A stretch of DNA of 64,000 nucleotides from Pseudomonas sp. N040 (GTDB taxonomy: Bacteria > Pseudomonadota > Gammaproteobacteria > Pseudomonadales > Pseudomonadaceae), in assembly GCF_015637705.1 (NCBI RefSeq), contig NZ_JADOBE010000007.1:62001-126000 (forward strand), in the 5' to 3' direction. Both the position numbers and the translations under genes were made by a program. Below, piece by piece: positions 29,801 through 38,106 of this stretch. The first letter of the stretch is position 1. The number at the start of each line of letters is the position of its first letter. Under the pieces are notes generated by a model, which was not told the DNA's origin, searched no databases, and was given only the letters and a program-made list of their open reading frames with translations.

Positions 29801-30702
29801 CCTACGAAGTGCGCGGTAGCGCCACAGTGATGGATATCCGCAGTGGCCAACCTTCAAAGCAGCAAGGTATTGAGCTCCCATTTTTTCCCAACCTGAAAAT
29901 CGCCTGTGGTCACTTCAAGACCGGTCGTACGGATAACGAAGAGTTTCGGATTTTGGGTAGTGGGCATGGTCATCTCGACCCGACGCGCCACTTCATCGCT
30001 TGCGCCTCTGGCAATTCGATGAACGGCGGCAAGCAACCGATTCGCGATGGCGACTATCTATTGCTGGAGCAAGTCAGCCCCGATCGAGCTGGGTCGATCA
30101 CGGGCAGTATCATGGCTATCGAGAGACAGGACGGCAGTGGTGATAACCAGTATCTGTTGCGGTCTATCCTCAAGCAGGCCGATGGCAGCTACCTGCTTAG
30201 GGCCAACAATCCAGAATATGTAGACATGCCCGTTGATGAAGAGCTCCGAGAGCAATTGCGCACCTTCGCTCGCTTGAGGGAAGTACTTAGTCCGTTGGAA
30301 ATGGCTGTCGGTCAGCGCCTACAGCGGGAAGAGATACCGCCGTTATTTGGTTGTGAGTTCAATCCTGGGAATTGGAATTCAGGCCATGTGGTTCTGCCAG
30401 AAAGCCATGCCCATGTCCTGCTGGTCACTCTAAATAAGCAGGGCAAGGCCGATGAACACCGTTATTTGGATCACTGGATCACTGAGCAAAGCTTCCACTG
30501 GCAAAGCCAACGTTCGACAACGCCGCAAAGCAAAAAGGGCAAGGAAATCATTAGCCACAATGAATTGAATATCGGCATCCACCTTTTTGTGCGTGAACAC
30601 AAACTGGAGAACGGCAAGGCCGCTCCCTTCACCTATTACGGTCCTGTTCGTTATCGCAGCCACACCGGCAGTGCACCAATGAGCGTGGTGTTCGAGGTCT
30701 AG
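26830..30702 (+). CDS. Fusion of class I SAM methyltransferase, PLD nuclease, SF2 DEAD/DEAH helicase and DUF3427
   Basis: A 1290-residue multi-domain protein. Residues 1-200 form a class I methyltransferase: motif I is LDAGCGSGR at 42-50, then WACASLLHVP near 101; no NPPY-type amino-methylase motif is seen, so DNA is not an obvious substrate. Residues about 205-385 form a PLD-type nuclease domain with HMK at 306-308 and GSSN at 328-331. Residues about 405-770 form a superfamily 2 helicase: Walker A ATGLGKT 433-439, DEFHH 522-526, GLTATP near 546, and the arginine motif LGRGLRK near 720. The remaining ~500 residues fit DUF3427. GTG at 26830 is the start that gives the intact methyltransferase N-terminus. 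It stands alone after tRNA-Pro and has lower GC than recCBD. A defence function is an inference. Confidence 0.88.
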   Translation: MGQNENYYENNADSFFTDTISVDMSELYTRFLAMVAAGGHILDAGCGSGRDAKAFLDRGYRVTAFDASASLAKLASEHLGQPVLVRSFADVTELALYDGIWACASLLHVPGKDIPAALSGLWAALRPGGVFYCSFKVGSGERDYQGRRFTDADEAQLSAWLEPLHGMADCHFWRTADQRPGRTDEWLNGLIRRAPSALVTGGESNHFLPQLCAAINTSSEIELAVAFIKSTGLRLLLPDLLAALTGNGECFTEPDVETAGFKPAQVRIITSDYLDVTDPEALRRLMLLQEQGAEVRVYESAGSSFHMKAYLFTRKTVDGKLQGQAFIGSSNISRQALTDGLEWNYRIDYPKDAGFLEARSQFEQLFGHPRAKPLTDAWIDAYEQRRIAPPRAIAPGSNEVEPPPLPTQVQVEALKALASSREEGYQRGLVVLATGLGKTWLSAFDAQQFGARRVLFVAHREEILNQAAETFLRIRPGIRVGFYQGQQRDSQVDVLCASVQTLGRLAHLERFAPQHFDYIVVDEFHHAAAPTYHRLLKHFAPAFLLGLTATPDRTDQSDILSLCDDNLVFTSNLFTGIEKGLLAPFHYYGVFDEDVDYQEIPWRNGRFDPGQLANKLATLARARHVLKYFHQHAQRRTLAFCVSIRHAEFMAEHFARQGIAAVAVYGGSHSSRGEALEQLADGRLQVIFSVDLFNEGVDLPAIDTVMLLRPTESKILFLQQLGRGLRKAPGKEKLVVLDFIGNHHSFLHKPQALMGQSMTHHQLAAYARDAENQRLALPDGCFINYDLQLINFLKALDGEGVQKDYQALREGLGRRPSLAEYFRSGASVKKARDQFGDWFSLVDSMDDLADAEQTLLSAQRSFLRELETTSMNKSYKMVLLEAFQELDGWRQAPTVQDLAARSWQVLQRRRPLLADLPVEYLLAAVQPPQAWLNYWLKNPIKAWIGENSEADTKAFFAKQAEHFVSLLKIADSQCEVFSEMVQELVNYRLAAYEVRGSATVMDIRSGQPSKQQGIELPFFPNLKIACGHFKTGRTDNEEFRILGSGHGHLDPTRHFIACASGNSMNGGKQPIRDGDYLLLEQVSPDRAGSITGSIMAIERQDGSGDNQYLLRSILKQADGSYLLRANNPEYVDMPVDEELREQLRTFARLREVLSPLEMAVGQRLQREEIPPLFGCEFNPGNWNSGHVVLPESHAHVLLVTLNKQGKADEHRYLDHWITEQSFHWQSQRSTTPQSKKGKEIISHNELNIGIHLFVREHKLENGKAAPFTYYGPVRYRSHTGSAPMSVVFEV

Positions 30703-30913
30703 TCAGAGATCGTAACTTTGGGAAAGGCTTTTACTCACACTCCCGGAACATCCTGCGCGAAAACCTTACCTGTACGTACCAACACCATCGCTCATTTGCC
30801 GGCAGGTACTTATCATTCGCCCTCAACACGCTGCTGTCGCCATCGCGGCTGCGGCGGCAGTACACCAATTCCAGGTGCTGAGATGGCGTTTTCCAAGGTG
30901 AGGGACCGGTTTG

Positions 30914-33900
30914 ATGCAGGACGCTGACTCTTTGACACCTGGCTTCATGATCGTGCACGGCAACCGCCTGGATGACTTGCGCGCGCTGGCGGTGAGCTGG
31001 ATGCAGCGTTATCCGCTGGCGCCGCTGGAAAACGAAGTGGTGCTGGTGCAGAGCAACGGCATTGCGCAATGGCTCAAGCTGGCGCTGGCGGAAGACCCGG
31101 AGCAGGGTGGCTGCGGGATTGCCGCGGCGCTGGAGGTGCAGTTGCCGGCGCGCTTTCTGTGGCAGACCTACCGGGCCGTGATGGGGGCCGAGTCTACCCC
31201 CGAGCACTCGCCGCTGGACAAGGCGCCGCTGGGCTGGCGGCTGATGCGCCTGTTGCCGCAGGTGCTGGGCGAGCCGGGCTTCCAGAGCCTGCAGCGGTTT
31301 CTCGAGGACGACGCTGACCTGCGCAAGCGCCATCAGCTGGCCGAACGCCTGGCCGACCTGTTCGACCAGTACCAGGTGTACCGCGCCGACTGGCTGGAAG
31401 ACTGGGCAGCCGGGCGCGACCAGTTGCAGCAGGTCAATGCCCCGGCGCGGCCGTTGCCAGAAGAGAGCCGCTGGCAGGCGCAGCTGTGGCGCGCGCTGCT
31501 GACGGATGTCGGCGCCGGTGCGCTGGCGCACAGCCGGGCCGGCGTGCACCAGCACTTTGTCGAACGCCTGCAGACGCTGGCGCAGCGGCCGTCCGGCCTG
31601 CCGCGGCGGATTCTGGTGTTCGGGATTTCCTCGATGCCGGCCCAAGTGCTTGAAGCCCTGGCCATGCTCGCGCGCTTTTGCCAGGTGCTGCTGTGCGTGC
31701 ATAACCCGTGTCGCCATCACTGGATCGACATCGTCGCCGACAAGGAGCTGCTGCTGCACCAGTACCGGCGCCAGCCGCACAAGGCCGGCAGCCAGGCGCT
31801 GGGCGACGCAACCCTGCACCTGCACGGCCAGCCGCTGCTGGCGGCCTGGGGCAAGCAGGGGCGCGACTACATCAACCTGCTCGACAGCTACGATGACCCG
31901 GCCAGCTACCGGGAGTTGTTTGCCTCGGTGAACGGCGGGCGCATCGACCTGTTCAGCGAGGAGGCGGGCAGCAGCCTGCTGACCCAGCTGCAGGGCGACA
32001 TCCTCGAACTGCGCCCGCTGGCCGAGACCCGTGAGCGCTGGCCAGCCGTCGACCCGGCCAGCGATCGCTCGCTGCGCTTCCATATCGCCCACAGCGCCCA
32101 GCGCGAGGTGGAAATCCTGCATGACCAGTTGCTCGCCCGGTTCAGCGCAGACCAGACGCTGACGCCGCGCGACGTGATCGTCATGGTGCCGGACGTGAAC
32201 GCCTACGCGCCGCACATCGAGGCGGTGTTCGGCCAGCTGGCGCGCCACGACCCGCGCTACATTCCGTTTACCCTGGCCGACCAGGGCCAGCGTGGCCGCG
32301 AGCCGCTGCTGATTGCCCTGGAGCACCTGCTCAAGCTGCCGCACAGCCGCTTTAGCGTGAGCGACATCCTCGATCTGCTCGACGTGCCGGCGCTGCGGGC
32401 GCGCTTCGGCATCGCCGAGAGCGACCTGCCGACGCTGCAGCGCTGGATCGCCGGCGCCGGCATTCGCTGGGGCCTGGATGGCGCGCAGCGGCAGAGCCTG
32501 GATATGCCGGCGGGGCTGGAACAGAACACCTGGCGGTTCGGCCTGCGGCGCATGCTGCTCGGTTATGCGGCGGGCAAGGCCCCGGCGCTGCACGGCATCG
32601 AACCCTACGACGAGGTGTCCGGCCTGGAGGCGGCGCTGGCTGGGCCGCTGCTGACCCTGCTCGAACACCTCGACATCGCCCGCCTGGACCTGCAGCAAGC
32701 GGCGCCGCCGAGGCTGTGGGCGGAACGCCTGCAAGCCCTGCTGAAGGTGTTCTTCCAGGCACAGGGCGAGGCCGACGAACTGCTGCTCAACCAGCTGCTG
32801 CAGGTGCTCGAGGACTGGCTGCAGACCTGCGAGCAGGCCAATTTCAGCGAGCCGCTGCCGCTGAACGTGGTGCATGAAGTCTGGCTCGGCGGCATGGACC
32901 AGGGCGGGCTGGCGCAGCGCTTCCTCGCCGGCTCGGTGAACTTCTGCACGCTGATGCCGATGCGCGCGATTCCGTTCCGGCTGGTCTGCCTGCTGGGGAT
33001 GAACGATGGCGACTATCCGCGCCAGCAGGCGCAGGTCGATTTCGACCTGATGCGGCATGACTACCGCCCTGGCGACCGCTCGCGGCGCGAGGACGATCGT
33101 TACCTGCTGCTCGAAGCGCTGCTGTCGGCCCGCGAGCAGCTGTACGTGAGCTGGGTGGGGCGCAATATCCGCGACAACAGCGAGCGCGTGCCGTCGGTGC
33201 TGATCGGCCAGTTGCGCGATCATCTGGCCGCCGGCTGGCGCCTGCAGGGCAACCCCGGGGAGCCGCGGGCGCTGCTCGCGGCGCTGACCACCGAACATCC
33301 GTTGCAACCGTTCAGCACGGCCTATTTCGGCGCGCAGGCGGGCGCCGACGGGCTGTTCACCTACTCCCACGAATGGCGCGAGGTGCATACGCCAACGGCG
33401 GTGCAGGTGGCGCAGGCATTGCCGCCGCTGCAGCAGGACAGCCCGCTGAACCTGCGCCAGCTGGCGGGCTTCCTGCGTGATCCGGTGACGGCCTTCTTCG
33501 AACAGCGGCTCAAGGTGCATTTCGACGAGGACGAACTGGCCAGCTGTGACGACGAGCCGTTCGAGCTCGACGCGCTGGAGAACTGGCAGTACCAGGATGC
33601 CCTGAGCCAGACGCTCAAGCGCTGGGTGGAGGAGCGCTACGATGCGGCGCAGACCGGCAGCGCATTGCAGGAGCAGGTGCAGCGCCTGCAGCGCGAGGGC
33701 AAGTTGCCGCTGGCCGGTTTCGGCCCGCTCGCCGCGGCCAGCCTGACCGCCGGCCTGCCCGACATGCTGGCGCGTTACCACGCCATGCTGCAGGAGTGGA
33801 GCCAGCCGCTGGCGGGACAAATCGAGCTGAAGTGCGCCGCCAGCGCTACGGCGCCGGGCTTCAGCGACTGGCTGGGCGGCCTGCGCCGCAATGCCCGCGG

Positions 33901-34399
33901 CCAGCTGGCCTACCTGCAGCTGGACAGTAAAAAGCTGTGCGGCAAGGACGGTTATCGCTGGCACAACCTGATCCGTCCGTGGCTGCGCCACCTGGCGTTG
34001 CAGCTGGGCGGCGAGCCGTGCAGCAGCATCCTGGTCAGCCTCAGCGGTGATGTGCATTTTCTGCCAGTGGAGGCCGCCAGTGCCACGGAGCAACTGCAGG
34101 ACATCCTGCAGTGCTGGGCCGCGGGCATGTGCCAGCCGTTACCGCTGGCCTGCAAGACCGCGTTTGCCTGGCTGGCCGCGGCCGACAGCGATGCGGACAA
34201 GGCCATGGACGAGGCGCGCAAGGCTTTCGAGGGCGCTTACCAGCGCCGCGGCGAAGTGCAGGACTCGCCGGCCTTGCGCCGCGCCTATGCCGACTTCGAT
34301 GCGCTGTGCGCCGACGGCCAGTTTGCCCGGCTGGCCGAACAACTCTACGGCGCGCTGTTTCGCCACCTTTGCGCTGCCCGCGCCGGGAGCGCCGAATGA
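30914..34399 (+). CDS. recC: Exodeoxyribonuclease V gamma chain RecC
   Basis: The Chi-recognition subunit of RecBCD, 1161 residues, close to the usual length. It starts MQDADSLTPGFMIVHGNRLDDLRALAVSWM, and has VLVQSNGIAQWLKLALAEDP, LFGISS-like LVFGISSMPAQVLEALA and PMRAIPFRLVCLLGMNDGDYPR, which are family hallmarks of this inactivated helicase fold. A GGTGAGGGA-type ribosome site precedes ATG at 30914. The stop overlaps recB in an ATGA. Order recC-recB-recD is that of Pseudomonas. Confidence 0.95.
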   Translation: MQDADSLTPGFMIVHGNRLDDLRALAVSWMQRYPLAPLENEVVLVQSNGIAQWLKLALAEDPEQGGCGIAAALEVQLPARFLWQTYRAVMGAESTPEHSPLDKAPLGWRLMRLLPQVLGEPGFQSLQRFLEDDADLRKRHQLAERLADLFDQYQVYRADWLEDWAAGRDQLQQVNAPARPLPEESRWQAQLWRALLTDVGAGALAHSRAGVHQHFVERLQTLAQRPSGLPRRILVFGISSMPAQVLEALAMLARFCQVLLCVHNPCRHHWIDIVADKELLLHQYRRQPHKAGSQALGDATLHLHGQPLLAAWGKQGRDYINLLDSYDDPASYRELFASVNGGRIDLFSEEAGSSLLTQLQGDILELRPLAETRERWPAVDPASDRSLRFHIAHSAQREVEILHDQLLARFSADQTLTPRDVIVMVPDVNAYAPHIEAVFGQLARHDPRYIPFTLADQGQRGREPLLIALEHLLKLPHSRFSVSDILDLLDVPALRARFGIAESDLPTLQRWIAGAGIRWGLDGAQRQSLDMPAGLEQNTWRFGLRRMLLGYAAGKAPALHGIEPYDEVSGLEAALAGPLLTLLEHLDIARLDLQQAAPPRLWAERLQALLKVFFQAQGEADELLLNQLLQVLEDWLQTCEQANFSEPLPLNVVHEVWLGGMDQGGLAQRFLAGSVNFCTLMPMRAIPFRLVCLLGMNDGDYPRQQAQVDFDLMRHDYRPGDRSRREDDRYLLLEALLSAREQLYVSWVGRNIRDNSERVPSVLIGQLRDHLAAGWRLQGNPGEPRALLAALTTEHPLQPFSTAYFGAQAGADGLFTYSHEWREVHTPTAVQVAQALPPLQQDSPLNLRQLAGFLRDPVTAFFEQRLKVHFDEDELASCDDEPFELDALENWQYQDALSQTLKRWVEERYDAAQTGSALQEQVQRLQREGKLPLAGFGPLAAASLTAGLPDMLARYHAMLQEWSQPLAGQIELKCAASATAPGFSDWLGGLRRNARGQLAYLQLDSKKLCGKDGYRWHNLIRPWLRHLALQLGGEPCSSILVSLSGDVHFLPVEAASATEQLQDILQCWAAGMCQPLPLACKTAFAWLAAADSDADKAMDEARKAFEGAYQRRGEVQDSPALRRAYADFDALCADGQFARLAEQLYGALFRHLCAARAGSAE

Positions 34400-37300
34400 T
34401 GCCGGTCGACCTTCAGCCCCTGAGCTTTCCGCTGCATGGCAGCCGCCTGATCGAAGCCAGTGCCGGTACCGGCAAGACCTTCACCATCGCCTTGCTCTAC
34501 GTGCGCCTGGTGCTCGGGCATGGCGGCGCCAATGCCTTTGCGCAGCCGCTGAATCCGCCGCAGATCCTCGTGGTGACCTTCACCGATGCCGCGACCCAGG
34601 AACTGCGCGAGCGCATCCGCCTGCGCCTGAGCGAAGCCGCGCAGTGCTTCCTCGCGCCGCAGCAGGTGCATGACGGTTTGCTCGAGGCCTTGCGCGCCGA
34701 CTACCCGCCCGAGCAGTGGCCGGCGTGCGCGCGGCGCCTGCAGCTGGCCGGCGAATGGATGGACGAAGCGGCGGTGTCGACCATCCACGGCTGGTGCTAC
34801 CGGATGCTGCGCGAGCATGCCTTCGACAGTGGCAGCCTGTTTACCCAGACCCTGGAAACCGACCAGAGCGAACTGCTCGCGGAAATCGTGCGCGATTACT
34901 GGCGGCGGCATTGCTATGTGCTGGCAGAGGCCGAAGCCGCGGTTGTCGCCGAGTACTTCAGCGGCCCGCAAGCGCTGAACCAGGCGCTGGCGGCGTTGCT
35001 CACGCGGCGCGACGCGCGCTACCGCCAGGGGGAAGCGGAACTGGCCGCGCCGACCGCCCTGGAGGCACTGCTGCGGCAGGCCAGCGCCTGGAATGCCGAG
35101 GCCGTTGCGCTCGAGCAGGCCGCCCGCAGCGCCTGGCACGCGGCGCGGCCAGAGGTCGAGGAACTGCTGCGCGGCATGCGCGGCAAGCTGAATGGCACCA
35201 GCTACCGCGGCGCCAGGGATGACGCAGTGTTCCTCGGTTGGCTGGAAGCCCTGGCCCAGTGGAGCACGGGCCAGCCGGCTCCGAAAAATCTGGCCCGGTT
35301 TGGCCAGACCCGCTTCAAGCTCAACGGCGGCGCACAGGCCGAAGCGCATGCCGCCTTCCAGGCCATCGACGCACTGTTCGACCACCAGGCGCTGAAACAG
35401 GACATCCGCGCGCCGTTGCTGCTGCATGCGCTGCAGGAAGTCCGCGCGCGTTTCGATGCGGAAAAGCTGCGCCGCGCGGAGATCGGCTTCGACGACCTGC
35501 TCAACCGGCTGGACGCCGCGCTGCAAGGCCCGGCCGCCAAACGCCTGGCGCAGACCATCCGCACCCAGTACCCGGTGGCGCTGATCGATGAATTCCAGGA
35601 CACCGATCCGCTGCAGTACCGGATTTTCCAGAGTATCTACCGCATCGAGGAGAACTGCGCCGACAGCGGGCTGTTCCTCATCGGCGACCCGAAACAGGCG
35701 ATCTACTCGTTCCGCGGCGCCGACATCTTCACTTACCTGCGCGCCCGCCAGGCCACCGGCGAGCGGCATTACACCCTCGCCACCAACTACCGCTCGACCC
35801 GGGCCATGGTGGCGGCCAGCAACCGCTGCTTCGCCTTTGCCGAACAACACCCGCGCGGCGCCTTCCGCTTTGCCGCGCCGGACGCGGCCAATCCGCTGCC
35901 GTTCCATGCGGTCGGGGCCAGGGGTCGCGATTGCAGCCTGGAAATTGCCGGGCAGCCGCAGCCGGCGCTGACCTTCTGGAACCTGCCCGGCAGCGAGCTG
36001 ATCAACAAGCAGACCTACCAGCGCGCGATGGCCCAGGCCGCGGCTTCGGCGATCCAGGCCTGGCTGGATCCGCACGGCGCCGCGCCGAGCGGCTTGCGCA
36101 ATGCCCGCGGGGAACTGCAGGCCTTGCGCCCGGCGGACATTGCCATCCTGGTGCGCAACCGCAACGAGGCCGAGGTGATCCGCCAGGCGCTGGCCCAGCG
36201 GCAGCTGGCCAGCGTGTACCTGTCCGACCGCGATTCGGTGTTCGACAGCGAGGAAGCCCGCGACCTGCTGTACATTCTGCGCGCCTGCGCGCAGCCGGCC
36301 GTCGATCGTCTGCTGCGGGCGGCACTCGCCACGCGCAGCATCGGCCTGGGCTGGCCGGAGCTGGAGCGGCTCAACCACGACGAACTGCACTGGGAACAGC
36401 AGGTACTGCGCTTTCGCGAGTACCGCGCGGTGTGGCAGCAGCAGGGCGTGCTGCCGATGCTGCGCAAGCTGCTGGCGGAATTCCGCGTGCCGGCGCGCCT
36501 GCTGCAGGAAAGCGGCGGCGAGCGCAGCCTGACCAACCTGCTGCACCTGGCCGAATGGCTGCAACGCAGCGCCACCGAACTGGACGGCGAGAACGCCCTG
36601 ATCCGCCATCTGGCCGAGCAGGTGCAGGCGCCCGGCGAGGAAGAAATCCTCCGCCTGGAAAGCGATGCCGACCTGATCAAGGTGGTCACGGTGCACAAGT
36701 CCAAGGGGCTCGAGTATCCGCTGGTGCTGTTGCCGTTTGTCTGCAGTGCCAGGGAAATCGACGGCAACAGCAGTACCCCGCCGATGTACCACGCCGCGGA
36801 CGACGGCCAGCTGTTCATCGACCTGGCGCGCAGCGAGGCGGGCGGGCCGGCCCGCGACAAGGCCAACGACGAGCGACTCAGCGAGGAGATGCGCCTGCTC
36901 TATGTGGCGCTGACCCGTGCGCGCTATGCGACCTGGCTGGGCATGGGGCCGGTGGGCAATACGCGCAGCAAGGACAAGACCGATCTGGCCAAGAGCGGGC
37001 TGGGTTACCTGCTGGCCGGCGGCGCAGAGATCAGCTGCGGCGGCATCGCGCCGCTGTTGCAGCAACTGGCCGAGGGTTGCCCCGACATCATCAGCCAGCC
37101 GGCCCCGGCGGTTACCGCGGCCTGCTACCAGCCAGCACAGCAGGCGGCGCTGGGCCAGGCGCTGCAACCGCAGCACCAGCCGCCGGCAAACTGGTGGATT
37201 GCCAGCTACTCGGCGCTGCTGCTGGCCGACAGCGCTCAGCCGGCGCTGCCCGACAGCCACGCCATGGCGGAGCCGGCCAGCGCCGTGGAAGCCAATCTCA

Positions 37301-38106
37301 AGGAAGAAGCCGAGACCAGTGCCGCACTGGCCGCGGCGTTGCCGGGCGGCGCCGATATCCACGCCTTTCCGCGAGGCGCCGGGCCGGGCACCTTCCTCCA
37401 CGGCCTGTTCGAATGGGCCGGCAAGCAGGGTTTCGCCCTGGTGGCGGACAACCCGGCACTGCTCGCCAGTACCATCGCCCGGCGCTGCAACCTGCGCGAC
37501 TGGGAAGGCTGGATCGAGCCGCTGTGCGCCTGGCTGACGGCTTACCTGCAGACCCCGCTGCACTTTGCCGGGCACAGCGTCAGCCTGGCCGGGCTGCACA
37601 CCTACCAGGTGGAGATGGAATTCTGGTTCGCCAGCCAGACGGTGAGCATCCAGCGCCTCGACCAGCTGGTCCGCCAGTACTGCCTGCCCGGCGCCGCGCG
37701 CCCTGCGCTGGTGCATGGCCAACTGAACGGCATGTTCAAGGGTTTCATCGACCTGACCTTCGAGCATCAGGGGCGCTATTACGTGGCCGATTACAAGTCC
37801 AACTGGCTCGGCACCGGCGCCGAGGCCTATGAACCGGCGGCGATGGCGGCGGCCATGCTCGGTCATCGCTACGACCTGCAGCTTTGCCTGTACGTGCTGG
37901 CACTGCACCGGCAACTGCAGGTGCGCCTGCCCGGCTACGACTATGACCGACACATGGGCGGCGGCCTGTACCTGTTTATCCGAGGCCAGCAGTCCGCCAG
38001 CCAGGGGCTGTTCTTCGACAAGCCGCCGCGCGCACTGATCGAACAGCTGGATGCGCTGTTCACGGGCCAAGCCAACCTGAGCCAGCCGCGGGAAACCAGC
38101 GCATGA
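34396..38106 (+). CDS. recB: Exodeoxyribonuclease V beta chain RecB
   Basis: The 3'-5' helicase and nuclease subunit, 1236 residues. Walker A is ASAGTGKT at about residues 21-28; the UvrD-type motifs LIDEFQDTDPLQYRIF and IGDPKQAIYSFRGAD follow, then VVTVHKSKGLEYPLVLLP. The C-terminal nuclease domain has GFIDLTFEHQGRYYVADYKSNWLG region, with the metal-binding D and K in DYKSNW near residue 1131. I start it at ATG 34396, which overlaps the recC stop; the frame is open further upstream but that part lies inside recC. Its own stop overlaps recD by four bases. Confidence 0.96.
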   Translation: MMPVDLQPLSFPLHGSRLIEASAGTGKTFTIALLYVRLVLGHGGANAFAQPLNPPQILVVTFTDAATQELRERIRLRLSEAAQCFLAPQQVHDGLLEALRADYPPEQWPACARRLQLAGEWMDEAAVSTIHGWCYRMLREHAFDSGSLFTQTLETDQSELLAEIVRDYWRRHCYVLAEAEAAVVAEYFSGPQALNQALAALLTRRDARYRQGEAELAAPTALEALLRQASAWNAEAVALEQAARSAWHAARPEVEELLRGMRGKLNGTSYRGARDDAVFLGWLEALAQWSTGQPAPKNLARFGQTRFKLNGGAQAEAHAAFQAIDALFDHQALKQDIRAPLLLHALQEVRARFDAEKLRRAEIGFDDLLNRLDAALQGPAAKRLAQTIRTQYPVALIDEFQDTDPLQYRIFQSIYRIEENCADSGLFLIGDPKQAIYSFRGADIFTYLRARQATGERHYTLATNYRSTRAMVAASNRCFAFAEQHPRGAFRFAAPDAANPLPFHAVGARGRDCSLEIAGQPQPALTFWNLPGSELINKQTYQRAMAQAAASAIQAWLDPHGAAPSGLRNARGELQALRPADIAILVRNRNEAEVIRQALAQRQLASVYLSDRDSVFDSEEARDLLYILRACAQPAVDRLLRAALATRSIGLGWPELERLNHDELHWEQQVLRFREYRAVWQQQGVLPMLRKLLAEFRVPARLLQESGGERSLTNLLHLAEWLQRSATELDGENALIRHLAEQVQAPGEEEILRLESDADLIKVVTVHKSKGLEYPLVLLPFVCSAREIDGNSSTPPMYHAADDGQLFIDLARSEAGGPARDKANDERLSEEMRLLYVALTRARYATWLGMGPVGNTRSKDKTDLAKSGLGYLLAGGAEISCGGIAPLLQQLAEGCPDIISQPAPAVTAACYQPAQQAALGQALQPQHQPPANWWIASYSALLLADSAQPALPDSHAMAEPASAVEANLKEEAETSAALAAALPGGADIHAFPRGAGPGTFLHGLFEWAGKQGFALVADNPALLASTIARRCNLRDWEGWIEPLCAWLTAYLQTPLHFAGHSVSLAGLHTYQVEMEFWFASQTVSIQRLDQLVRQYCLPGAARPALVHGQLNGMFKGFIDLTFEHQGRYYVADYKSNWLGTGAEAYEPAAMAAAMLGHRYDLQLCLYVLALHRQLQVRLPGYDYDRHMGGGLYLFIRGQQSASQGLFFDKPPRALIEQLDALFTGQANLSQPRETSA

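Noticed and set aside
25700-30914. att duplication of the tRNA-Pro 3' end
   Set aside because: I looked for a second copy of the tRNA 3' end before recC and saw none.
30731-34093. Very long open frame (1120 residues) on the minus strand across recC
   Set aside because: It is the antisense shadow of recC in GC-rich DNA: low-complexity Gln/Arg/Ala/His-rich translation, no domain, and recC on the other strand is unmistakable.
35931-37832. Plus-strand open frame of 633 residues inside recB in another frame
   Set aside because: Gly/Ala/Arg-rich shadow translation, lying wholly in recB.
34345-38070. Minus-strand open frame of 1241 residues across recB
   Set aside because: Same reason: mirror of recB with biased composition. 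The real gene is on the plus strand.
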